Shown in pieces: positions 1 through 34,700 of a stretch of DNA of 64,000 nucleotides. The position numbers were made by a program, and so were the translations under genes. The stretch comes from Cristatella mucedo (taxonomy: Eukaryota; Bryozoa; Phylactolaemata; Cristatellidae): positions 11,303,501 through 11,367,500 of the forward strand of contig WPIO01000004.1 of the NCBI GenBank assembly GCA_009760855.2. Reading direction: 5' to 3'. Every line of letters starts with the position of its first letter. Positions within the stretch are counted from its first letter, which is position 1. Below the pieces are notes generated by a model that had not been told where the DNA came from, ran no database searches, and was given only the letters and a program-made list of their open reading frames with translations.

Positions 1-276
1 ATTCACTTCCAACTGACGTCACGACATCCCCTGACTTGATGACATTTAAAGAGGTTTATGTGTTCTTCTAGCGTGTGCTAGGTCCGTGTGTATCGTCCTT
101 TGTGTGCGTATGTATGCTGACACTGCATGCTGTCACTAAGCAATCGTTGTGCTTCCTTTACAGCATATATGAAGTACCTTGAAAGAGATTTAGTCCACTC
201 TTATTATTATTATTCAATACCTAGAAATAGATTTAGCTTCGTTAGGGTGCTGTAAAAATGCCTTAATTATTATTAC
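1..276 (+). mobile_element. CR1/L2-like LINE, 3' end fragment
   Basis: This is the 3' end of the dominant LINE of the window. It begins in the last ORF segment (the stretch equivalent to the SLP.DIxTxxDLxxFK region) and runs into the 3' UTR with a diverged AAGTACCTTGAAAGAGA motif and ATT-rich tails at 206-218 and 263-276. Two tail-like motifs in tandem suggest two nested or adjacent truncated insertions. The family assignment rests on the conserved 3' end shared with about 30 other copies in this window and on my knowledge of CR1/L2 elements. Confidence 0.75.
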
Positions 277-279
277 TTT

Positions 280-545
280 GTGTCTCCGACCTGAAGTGGC
301 TCCTCATCAGGTAGCACATCATCTTCAAGGTCTTGCCATCACTTACTTTTAAGTGCTTTCATTTTTAAACTTCAGGCCTACCTGTCCAGAATTTTAACTC
401 CTAAGGCTCTTCTAATACCGGCGTGTCCTCGGTCGTTTAGCTGTGGCTGTACCCAACCTCTATTTCTGACATTGCCACATTTGCTATTTTGAAGTTTAAG
501 CAAAGCTAAAGAAATTGTATGCTTTGCTAACAATTTCTCCTTGTG
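280..545 (+). mobile_element. LINE reverse-transcriptase ORF fragment
   Basis: Translation with stops gives LKWLLIR*HIIFKVL near the start and YLSRILTP later. These match the LHWLPVxxRIxFKxL and PSYLSxLL blocks found just before the end of CR1/L2-type ORF2. It is broken by stop codons and carries no complete domain, so it is a dead fragment. Confidence 0.6.
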
Positions 546-1497
546 AATTGTTCTTTTTGTGCCTTCCCTCTCAGTACACCTGTCATGCTGCCTGGTGGTG
601 CAGTGTTTAAGGCAACAGCCCAAAACACTGGAGTTGCACTTTTTTCTTTCAAGATAATCGCTATGCTTCAATATGTTGAACTCGACGAGCCATTAGTGGT
701 TACTGCTCTTCAGCTAAGGACTCAAATCATGTAATAATAATAGTAATTATTGTTATAATAATTATTATAATACATTTGTATAGCACCACCAGAGAACACT
801 GCTGCCCTTTCGTGCTTAATGGCTGCATGAACTTGCAATTTGTCAAGCCATTCAAAAATTTATACGTTGGCCTGACAGTGTGCTTACGCCAGCTGTCTTG
901 CTTTGAAACCCAACGTGCTTGACCAAAAATAACTTGACCGAAATACTATTTTGACGAATCTTTGTTTGGTGCTGGTGCGGTGGCGCCAGTCGCCCGATTT
1001 TAACCCAGACTGCGGAATGTGCTGCAGCAGAAGAGACAAAGCAGAAGCTTGTGGCTTTTACGCCTGGCCACACAAAGAGGTCATAAAGAATTATGATGGG
1101 GCTACCTCATACTAAACGCATACATACCAACAGCACATGGGTTGGTTTTTGACCTATCAATACATATTTTTTACATGCTTTTCATAACTTTAATAAGGCT
1201 GGTGTCATAGAAAACTCATATTACCGAACGAATGTGCGGCCTCCGAAACTGTGGCCGTACTGAGGTTTTTGACTCGTGAGCGTATATATGTAGGCGTTTG
1301 TCTTGAGTATGAATAGATAAGCTATGAACAAGCAAGAACTACTTCGATATTAATTTTATGCACTCGCTCCTGCTTACTTGAAAATTCCATTTGTTACTGT
1401 ATAGGTTTGTGCTTTAATCTCTCAATCCCGTAAGCTGATTTGGTGTTAGTCATCATGATATGCAATTAATCTGTTATTCGCTTGTCTTCATTTCTAG
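546..1497. other. SEC8 intron sequence, nothing recognised
   Basis: This AT-rich non-coding stretch lies upstream of the first SEC8 exon in the window. I looked for the preceding SEC8 exon, which should encode the region before the VCKP motif, and found none here. That exon presumably lies left of the window. Confidence 0.5.
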
Positions 1498-25872
<24,375 letters not shown>

Positions 25873-27826
25873 CGCACGGCCTCTCGTCGTCCGGTCTGGC
25901 AGTGGCCAAAGCCACTTGAGCAGAGGCAGATGAATGGCCAGCTGTCAGTGGTGGCCGCCGACGTCCCTCTCTCGCCGTGGCTGCCTCGCTGTGCTGCTCC
26001 GAGCAAAGAGCGAGAGCGCCGACGGACCGGACTCTCTCTGTCGGACCGGACTCTCTCTCTCTCTCTGGCACCGGAGCTGGAACTGCTTGGCCCTGCCCTG
26101 CCCAGCCTCCTAGCTCTCGCTGCGTTGCAGTGAGCTCGTGCTAGCACGAGTGCGGCACAAGCAGGCGACATATGAATGCACACGCCGTCACCTGCTGCTG
26201 TTTCGCTGTGCGATACAGCCCAGCGTGGCAGCAGCTTCGTTTTGACGCTTTAGTGGCGCTCGAAACTGCCTGTTCCCCAAATTCCCCCCCAATGGCCGCT
26301 GTGAATACGCAACGTGGGGCTTTGAATCGTCGTTGCTAGCATATTGCATGGACAGTCAATGCACAGCTTGTTCGCTTGCACGTTGAAGACAGTGTCACAT
26401 TTTCGCTCGTTTTCCCACTGGTCGTGCCCACCTGCCCCTACACGTTTGCAAGGATGTGCGATTGTTGGCCTGTGCTCCAGCACTCATGCGTTTGTATGCG
26501 ATCCCTAGAGTGAGCTTGTGTGCGCTTGCACGTGGATGCAAATGTGTCCATGTGAGTGAATGTGTGTGTGCTCGCTCGCTCATGCCTGCGTGAGTTAGTC
26601 TACATATGTATGGGTTTGAGGGCATCTGCATGTACCAGTGGTCGTGTGTGTGCATATACCAGTTGTGAGTCAGTGAGTGAATGTGTATGTGTGTAAATGT
26701 GTGTGCGTGCCTGTGTGCACACATGTGAGTTTCTGTGGATTTCTGCCTCAGGCTGCGAATGTAGCCCTTTTATTATAGAGCTTTTATTGTAGCAAAAAGC
26801 AACTAAGCGCACTTACGAAATCCACCAGAACTTTAAAAAATGTGTTATGTCGAAAGGCTAGGGTGATGGCCTTATTATTTTTTGAGATTGCACTTACGAA
26901 AAATTGGAAATGAGCAAGAAAAGCTGCAAGCTATTCTTTGGGAATTTTCTGATATCTAATACATATTTTGACACTGGTGAGCTTGTATGCAAGTGCAGTT
27001 TGTTGTCAATTGTTTGCGCTTTGCATGTCGACGTTTGCTAAAAGACGGAGTTAACTAACTACAGGCACTGTTCAGCCTTCCAAACAGCTGCTTTGCAGTT
27101 GAGAGGTTACATTTTTAACGGGTCACTGTGGGCCACTCCACCTTTGCTGTTGGTAGCAGTAGCTGCTGCCTTGCTCTAGCCCTGATTGGCTCTATTTGCT
27201 AGCCGTGCCGTCCTGTCCCGGCATATTGCTAAAATATAGAAAAACCATGGCATTGCAACATCTTTTGGAGTCTATATGACTTGGTGAGTTCGCAGATTAA
27301 TTTATTTAAGCATTGCTTTGACCAATAGCGTGGCTTTCATGAGATTTGCAGGTCTTCGTTTTTCAAGCGTGTGCTTTGTTGTACCTGGTTTTGGTTCATG
27401 GTTTGACATCTTTGCTTAGCATGTCATGTCCACCATAGGTGGTTGCTTCTTAGCACCTCACAGTTATGACTGGGGGGGGCACTCAGTTGGCACGGCATTT
27501 ACACGGAGATCTTGTAAACGCTCAAAAGAAACGGCCAATGATTTTTCATGTTGCGATGCAATATTGCAATAATTGCAATTTTCAGAAGTAAAATTTAAAA
27601 ACATCTCCAAAATCGCCAAACAAAATAAGGCTTATTATTTTGCTGGTAGGTCCTTATCGAACCAAAGTTAAGGCCTGCAGGCCCCGGACAGCCCTGGAAC
27701 AAACCAGAAAGAGGCGTGTCTTACGGCTATCACCCAACATGCCCACACTCAGCAACTAGTACTCACCGTGGGGCAAGGCAAGGTTTGGCAGATCCTTTTG
27801 CGAAATCCTGTAGCCCATAAAGTAAA
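25873..27826 (+). other. SEC8 3' flank / 3' UTR, no gene
   Basis: GC-rich sequence directly after the SEC8 stop contains a tandem duplication of GGACCGGACTCTCTCTG at about 26021-26060. Then come TG-rich degenerate repeats (26500-26740) and AT-rich sequence. I saw no AATAAA in the first kilobase after the stop, so the polyadenylation site is not located. No coding region was recognised. Confidence 0.5.
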
Positions 27827-27992
27827 AACTGGCTGATTAAGCAGCCTCATTTATGTTGAGGCAGGAGCAGCCCCAGTGGCTATCCTTCCAACTTGCAGTG
27901 GCCAATCAATTATTGCCCGCTACCGGTCTCGAACATCGAACCTGGGTCGTGAAGATCGAGCACCTAACGCCTGAGCTGAGACCAAGGGACAT
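27827..27992 (-). mobile_element. tRNA-derived SINE, diverged
   Basis: AACTGGCTGATTAAGCAGCCTC on the + strand matches the SINE 3' end. A decayed B box (GGTTCGATGTTCGAGACC, - strand) and CTCAGGCGTTAGGTGC match the head. It lies between SEC8 and the sulfotransferase gene. Confidence 0.65.
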
Positions 27993-28216
27993 GGCAGAAA
28001 CTGCCATTAACTCGCCCAACTCCGGAGAATAGGATGCATAGTGGTCAGTAACTGGCACTTGATAGGTTAGCAAAGCACAGAGCTACCTTTTTTGATGCAC
28101 CGCAGCTATTGTTAGCATAAATAGGAGTTCATAAATCGTCAGGCGAAAGTTCTATCCGGCGCGTGCTTATTGTATCTTAACTATGCAGGAGCTTCATATC
28201 TTGCAACAGGTAATAA

Positions 28217-28222
28217 TTTATT
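28217..28222 (-). terminator. Possible poly(A) signal of the sulfotransferase gene
   Basis: AATAAA on the - strand, about 324 bases after the stop codon at 28546. It is the first canonical hexamer downstream. The position is plausible but unconfirmed. Confidence 0.4.
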
Positions 28223-28545
28223 CATGCAAGAGCAACCCTGCACGATAAGTACTGCTGCCTCGGTTAATCCGACAGGTCGTTAGTTTTTTCTGTGCCTGGA
28301 GAATAATAACTCGAGTTGGCAATAAGCACACAATGCTCAAGGTGGCTTAATGCAAGAGCAGAGCTATTCACGAAGATATGAAGGTACAGAGTGTAAATGA
28401 AGCACATTTGTGTCACGCGGATCAGGCAGCGAGTACTCACTATTTCCTTCAATGATTAGGTAACCAAATTTAGTTGAAGCAGGAGCCGCGATTTTAGATC
28501 GGCCTCAGGGACTTGCCGCATAGATTTCTTTTACTTTAGATCAAG

Positions 28546-29676
28546 TTAGTGAGCCTGTAAGTCTGGATAACCCACTATTTTCATCATCTGAATACATTCC
28601 CTTTCAATATCCTCTAGCACTATAAGCGGAACTCTGGACAACAGGTTTTCTTTTGACTGTGTAATGTTTTCAGCCTCCAACGCCGAGAGCTGCTTCTTGG
28701 CACTGCTGGTCATAGGTAGCCCGAAAAAAGTCATTATGTCAGTCAGAATAACGGTTAGATCTTTCGTCAAATCTTCGTATTTTAGGAAGTAGTATCTTTC
28801 TGATACTGTGTCGAAGGATTGATCTCCTAAGCTCGAAAGATCAGCAAGTACGCTTTCGCAATAGTTCTTCGCATCCTGTCGAACTTTCAGCAGGTACCTC
28901 CTTGAGAATTTGTTTGGGTGGACCCGAGACAGTTGCTCCTGCATAGCAAGCCGAGGGTCGGCCACGAGGTGAAGCATCCGCGTGTCATTACGGAGCAACT
29001 GCTTTCGAAGGCTCCCCATGGTTCCTGCTGAGAGTGACAGCGATGAGACGTATTCATACTGGACGCACACCGAGTGTGCAGCCTCGGAATAACTGTACTC
29101 GCAGACGTCGAAGCCGCCAGGACCGCCGGACATCGGTGCGTAGCGATACTTCGGTATTAGCGAGAGACCTTTCGGTGTGCAGGCGCTCGCACGATCGAGC
29201 CTGACGGCTCTCTCGATGGAACCGTGAAGGCTTCTCAGCCACTCGCTCGACGTTAGCAAGGAGAAGTTGCAAGCCCTCCACGGCTCTTCGGCACCGTGTT
29301 GAGCCTCCGTGAGTTTGACCACGTCTTGCGGAACGAAGAAGACATCCGGATGCCCTTTGAGCATGTCTAGAAGAATTGACGTCGCTGGAAGAAACTCAAG
29401 ACCCGAGTAAGTGTAAGCAACGATAGTGACTCTAGTGCCTTTCGTTCCCTCTTCGGGCAGCTTTCGTCTGCCGTGCTGTTGATATCCAGTGGATTGAAGC
29501 TTGCCCTGCTGGAGCCGGAGCACTTCTACTGACAGGGTTATGCCAATGATTTCGAAGAAAAGCACGGCAATCAGCATCACCAACACTAAGCACGTCAATA
29601 CTAGCCTTCCTGGTCCTTTTTTACCTCCGAACGTGACTCGTCTCGATTTCTTTTCGCACATCATCGATGCTTCCAT
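28546..29676 (-). CDS. Carbohydrate sulfotransferase family protein, PAPS motifs degenerate
   Basis: A 376-residue, single-exon ORF, as is usual for CHST1/2/3-type genes, which transfer sulfate from PAPS to glycan sugars in the Golgi. The start is the first ATG after an in-frame TAG at 29706-29704. The layout is type II: a basic cytosolic tail, one membrane segment at about 25-48 and a lumenal domain with sequons at N137, N230 and N337. Alignment with human CHST1 is clear: TIVAYTYSGLEF against LILATTRSGSSF, MLHLVADPRLAM against VIQLVRDPRGIL, YYFLKYEDL against YMLVRYEDL, and a C-terminal GLPM...IVGY. The 5'-PSB Arg is Tyr90 and its Ser-Ser is Leu93-Glu94. The 3'-PSB Arg is Ala239 and its Ser is Glu247. 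The fold looks kept but PAPS binding is doubtful. The exact subfamily is not assignable. Confidence 0.85.
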   Translation of the reverse strand: MEASMMCEKKSRRVTFGGKKGPGRLVLTCLVLVMLIAVLFFEIIGITLSVEVLRLQQGKLQSTGYQQHGRRKLPEEGTKGTRVTIVAYTYSGLEFLPATSILLDMLKGHPDVFFVPQDVVKLTEAQHGAEEPWRACNFSLLTSSEWLRSLHGSIERAVRLDRASACTPKGLSLIPKYRYAPMSGGPGGFDVCEYSYSEAAHSVCVQYEYVSSLSLSAGTMGSLRKQLLRNDTRMLHLVADPRLAMQEQLSRVHPNKFSRRYLLKVRQDAKNYCESVLADLSSLGDQSFDTVSERYYFLKYEDLTKDLTVILTDIMTFFGLPMTSSAKKQLSALEAENITQSKENLLSRVPLIVLEDIERECIQMMKIVGYPDLQAH

Positions 29677-30259
29677 GAAATGCAGCCGACTGAAGAGGCT
29701 CGACTACTGAACACTGCAAACTCTGCGGAAATCGATCGGCTGTGATTAACACATCAGCTGTGGCCTCTTCACAATTACGAGTGTGCCTAATTAATTCAAA
29801 TCTATGCTGCCCAATGTTTTATCTTTGCTAAGTCAACAGGCTAGTGAAAGCTCGTTAGCCCTAAGGTTCGAGACTTTGCCAATTTCCCTATTGATAGAGC
29901 TGCAGCAGTCGTCAATGCTTTGGCTCGATAGGAGTGGGTTAATGATGTGCAAATCATCACGAACCTAAAGTTGCAGGTCGTAGGTACTCTCGATCGAGCG
30001 CATGCTTAGTAACTAGAACTACTAAGATGCAAGCCGACCTTAGGCGAAGACTGGACTTGGATAAGCTTTCCGTTTTTAAGTTGATATGTCAATATAACTC
30101 CTCCGGTCAGAATTAGTATGTTGCCTCACCGTTTGTAGTTGTGAGTAATAAAAAATTCGAGACCTATGAGAGTTTTATCATTTGTGTGGGCTAAGAGAAG
30201 ATATTCTGGCTGTGGCCGATTGTGAAGAATCCTTGGCTCGTCCAACTTTCCGGCTACAA

Positions 30260-30495
30260 GCTTACGTCTTTCATTTGTCCTTTATGTGCTTATGCGTGTT
30301 GACACTGTTGCGTGCTGCCACTAACCACACTTGCAGGCTGAACCCATGCATGCCACTCCTCACCGTATTATTCTTGTCGTTTATTTAGCTTGCTACCACT
30401 AATCATTCGATCGTGCTTCCTTTGCAGCAATTGTAAAGCGCCTAGAGTGAGATTGAGTTCTCCGAGGCGCTTTATCAAATTTATTCTTATTATCA
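30260..30495 (+). mobile_element. LINE 3' UTR and tail
   Basis: It contains GTGCTTATGCGTGTTGACACTGTTGCGTGCTGCCACTAACCA, the LINE 3' UTR as seen at 54780, then GCAATTGTAAAGCGCCTAGAGTGAGATTGAGTTCTCCGAGG and an ATT-rich tail. Confidence 0.75.
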
Positions 30496-30599
30496 TTATG
30501 CTGACCAAAGAAAAAGCAATAGGGATACAAACTGGGTAGTACCAGCACGGGTCCCTGTTAAGAGACATTCTGAGTGAAACTCAGCAACTAATTACTGCA

Positions 30600-30690
30600 T
30601 TTCTATAGAGTTTAAAGCACACGACTGGCCTAGATAGAGATTTGATTCTCTTAGGGCACTATACATTAATCCATTGTTATTATCATTGTT
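30600..30690 (+). mobile_element. LINE 3' tail, diverged
   Basis: TTTAAAGCACACGACTGGCCTAGATAGAGATTTGATTCTCTTAGGGCACTATACATTAATCCATTGTTATTATC is a diverged copy of the LINE terminus. Confidence 0.6.
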
Positions 30691-31598
30691 AGTGCAAAAG
30701 TCGGCGAATTTTTTCTACATAAATTTGAATAATTATGATTTCAATTAAAAAGTTTTGACGGACACGACCAAGTTACATTATAGACAAGAGGTAGAGCAAC
30801 CGGTACATCAATATCCATAGGCAGTTAGCTCTTTGACATATAAAAGCATTATGATTTTGTATTAATCAAAAATCAGATAAAGTGTCCATTTAACTCATTA
30901 CATTTCGAAGCTGATCATGCCTCACAATTTTTTTTATTAAACCGAATGGGTTTATAAGGATAAAAGAAATGATAAACAAAAACGTCAATAGCCAATACGA
31001 AGAAGATGTTTACATTTCCATATTGCTGAGTATCTCATTCACTCCAGCTTTAGCACATGAAATAATCTGAACTTGTGATCTTGTTTCAGTATCAAGATAT
31101 AGCTGCAACACGGAAAGACCTATTATCAGGCAACAAAAAAGACTAAGTACAACAAAATTACTAGCACACATGTGCTGACTGATCAAGGTTAACTAACTGT
31201 ACTTACTTAGTAAAGTAAGCAAGAAAATGCAACCTAACTACATTATTTAAAGGCCAAGAAGTCCCTGGAAAAGCTATGAAGAAGCCTCAGAGATTCGCAT
31301 TGTTCAATAGAATTGTTTTGAATGACTATCAAAGATAATGACAAGACTCAAAATAAAAAGTTGATAGGAGCAAATCTCAGATTAATTACTTATTTAAGTG
31401 ACTCTATTGCACTGCTCCAATCTTCTATTCCTTGAAAGAGTATTACGAGTTTCTTAAAAGTTATAAAGACGTAGTCTATCTCGCAGAGTAAGTGGCAAAC
31501 AGAAATTCATTAGTATTAGGGAAGTTGGTGCTTTCCGTAATTCTGCAATTTTTAGTCTGGTCAGAAAATTCTGCAAGATTACCGAGCATAGAAATGCT

Positions 31599-31715
31599 TC
31601 AGCTGGCTCGGCTTTCAAATACATTGGGCAGCCCGACGCACACTATGGAGTATTCGCCAAAACCTTTTACCATCGCAGAGCGGATCCGTGTGTGAGGAAG
31701 TGTGAAAAATTTGTA
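31599..31715 (-). CDS. MEIOB: MEIOB terminal exon (candidate)
   Basis: A phase-0 acceptor (atattttggag) opens 38 residues and a TGA. YKFFTLPHTRIRSAMV...EYSIVCVGLPNVFES is similar in length and pattern to the human end FVLSHRARSG..KISVLSCKLADPTEAS. The pyrimidine tract is poor. The alternative is 32273-32232, which gives only 13 unrelated residues from a better acceptor. I prefer the longer one on similarity. Confidence 0.5.
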   Translation of the reverse strand, partial: YKFFTLPHTRIRSAMVKGFGEYSIVCVGLPNVFESRAS

Positions 31716-34700
31716 CTCCAAAATATATTATTTGAAACACCAACTAGATGATATGAGCTATCCTTTATGATCATGTTCACTGCGACGAGACTGTCAACAG
31801 GCCACTGCAAATATCGAAGAAACTCTATTAAAAGTTCAAATGTACAAACAGATTAGTTAATTTGTCTGCCATTTGTGTTCACCATTGTCGTGCATGTAAT
31901 AAAACAAAAACTAAAAAAATATACTGAGAGCAATACAAAGTAAATCCATTAACTTTATCCCTGCAGTTTAGTTTTGCCGTTGCCTTAAGACTAATTCGTA
32001 AACTCGAGATAGAATTGATCGCCAATAAAGAGCAGCTCTTCTTGTTGTAATTAAATATGTGACTGTAAAATATGAGATATACAAAGTCTGTTTTAGCTGA
32101 GTGCTAAGGCCGAGAAATTTATCATGCATTTTATACTAAATCGCCAGTTTGACTTTGGTAATCCCGGATGATGCGAAGGAAATAATAAGCAGAAAAGAGC
32201 CTTTTCCTACGCAGTGACACCGTATCTGAAGTCAGTTGGGGCCAGCTACAGAGCTTGAACTTTGAGCTTGAATCTACGAAGCGTAGTTGGAAAAATGTTT
32301 CCAAGTAAACAGAATTGAATAGGTAAAAACAGCTGACAGAGTACACAATCAACAATTAACTGTCAGCACCATTTACCAGGTAGCTGTAAAGTTCAGTCAG
32401 ATATCCTGCATCTTCCTGGGAAGAATTTCCTTTAGTTTCACTTTTAGTACTATTAGGGCGACTGTAGTGCAGCTATTGGAAAGTTTCTACAATCTTTGGC
32501 GGGCGATCAAATGGAGACCCTGGCGTTCTTTGGCTTTAAGACTCCGTATCAAAAGAGTTTTTGAAAATTATTGTGCAGCTTTGGTTTTAAAGAACGAGTA
32601 CAATACGATCTTTACAGAACTAAAAAAACACTGGAAATTAGAGCGGCAAATGAATCTACAGATATTAGACACCGTGCTTGAAATAGTGGGCAACAGGCAT
32701 CAACTAACAATTGCTCACAAAACTAAATGGCCTCAAGAACAGAAATTGAAACAGAGAACGTGTAAAAAACATAATTTTAAACTAATGCTTACCTTTAAAT
32801 AAACCTTGCAGTATTCGAATAGTAAAGACCACTTCAAACAGGTTCTATCTTCTTCTGACATAGCTAAAAACTGATTTGCCTGCATAAAAATTAAGAATAG
32901 AGTCTCATTATGCACCGAGAAAAATTTACATCCGTTAGTGCAAAAATCAGCAGCTAAGCTTGTCTATCACGTAAGTGGTAAATTCTGCATTACATCATTG
33001 CTCAGCGATCTTCCGTGGCTCCCCAATAATGATCCCATCGACTTCAGGGCCTGTCACCTACTGTTAAGTCCCTTAATTCTTTAGCTCCGGCTTACCTATC
33101 TAAAAAACGTACCCATCGGACTTACTCTCATACCAAACATTCTCTGACTCTCATTGGTTAGCTGTGCCTCCAATAAGCCTCAAATCCTACGGAGATCCCA
33201 CCTTCAGTTTGTATGCACTTAAAGCATGGAAAGCTCTGCGGGTTGATATCATGCCATCCTCTGACTCGATATTTAAAAGGACCGTAAAAATCAACACCAG
33301 TTCCTCAGCAGCATTTGCTTTGTCCATGTGAATAGTTTTATATATGCTGTGGGCTGAAATTATGCTTGCTTTTATTATTAATCAATTAGTATGGCTTCTT
33401 ACCAATCCATACAGATTTCCTTCTCTTGGGATGCTATGCAAATAGATTAATATTTTCACTATTATTATTATTACTTGTTCACGAATATGTTCCTATATGC
33501 ATCCTTTACGGAATATGTAAATTGCATAGAAAGATTTAGTTTTCTTGGAGCGCTATTGAATTGTCTTATTAATATTGTTAATAGGTTTGTCCAGCAGTTC
33601 TTACTGTAGTCTCCAAATAAAATTGAAAAGAACCCTACCCTTTTGTGAGAAAATAGACCTAGGCCTTCCTAGTCTGCCCATGTGATCCATTGTTGCTAGG
33701 CTGCTGTATAGTGAAGATTCAGAAGGTCAGAACTAAGTAAAATCGAAGTACGTAGATCTTCACTAGCTTCTAGTCGACTAAGCTGTGATAAGACGATTAC
33801 TGAAGTTTACAGAAGTCGCAAGGGCAAGGTTTCCTTCAACCTAGCTAGCCTGAATAACAATCTTTGAACAGTTTGGTGTATAATAATAACACACTCAATA
33901 AAGCACCCTCAGAGAACTCAATCCATCGGAGCCTAAGGTCCCATACATTAGCTCTTCTGGCCGAATACGTCGAGATCATGGGATATGGGGCACTCATCTG
34001 TCGTGCTGCCATTCTCTGGATGCCTAGCCAGAGCGCGGCTCATTGAAGGCTCACAGGAAGCCTGTAAAGCTCACAGGAAGCCTGTAAAGCTCTTCGGAAG
34101 ACTCACCTTTCCAGATTAGCTCCCGGCAAAATACTCTCGTAATTCGTTTAACTAACACAGACTGCTTTACTCTGCACCCTTCATCTTTACAATCTAATCC
34201 TGTCGGCGTGCCATCTCCTTTTCTCTCTCACGTCTCCTGCCATTCTCTGGCTTTTTGTTACTACCCTACCATTGCTCATTCAGTATCAAAATGCCCATTT
34301 GCACTGCCTTGTAGCAGCTTTGGTAATTTCACGGTGTCTGTTGGCTAAACCTAATACATGGCAGCTCTTCACGAAGTACCATTCTATGTCTGATCGTTTT
34401 GCCACATCTTCTGCCCAACAAATGCTGCATAAGCTTGCAAGTCACAGTCCTTGTACTTTAAAATTGTAAATGCACTGGCCCGCTAAAGATAAGTTGGCTA
34501 ACACAAAAAACAATAGATAGGTAATCACTGGTCATAAATAAGCCAAGTAAATAACCTATGGCGAACGGATTGTCAGAGACGGTAATTTAGTCATCTGGAA
34601 CGCCTCCTAAGGCTCACAAAGTAAGCAGCTTGTAGTTCGGTTCACGCACAGCACAGGACACCAGCCGATGACCAACACCACCGCTTTATTTTGCTACGCA

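Larger units (their letters stand above)
29707..31598. other. Intergenic, AT-rich, with LINE tails
   Basis: This stretch lies between the sulfotransferase start and the MEIOB 3' end. It holds the LINE tails at 30260-30490 and 30600-30690 and otherwise AT-rich sequence without recognised coding. The sulfotransferase promoter should lie at the left side, but I see no clear motif. Confidence 0.5.

Noticed and set aside
543-734. ORF as the preceding SEC8 exon
   Set aside because: The translation does not align with the human residues expected upstream of the VCKP block, and no phase-0 donor to exon 1498 is evident.
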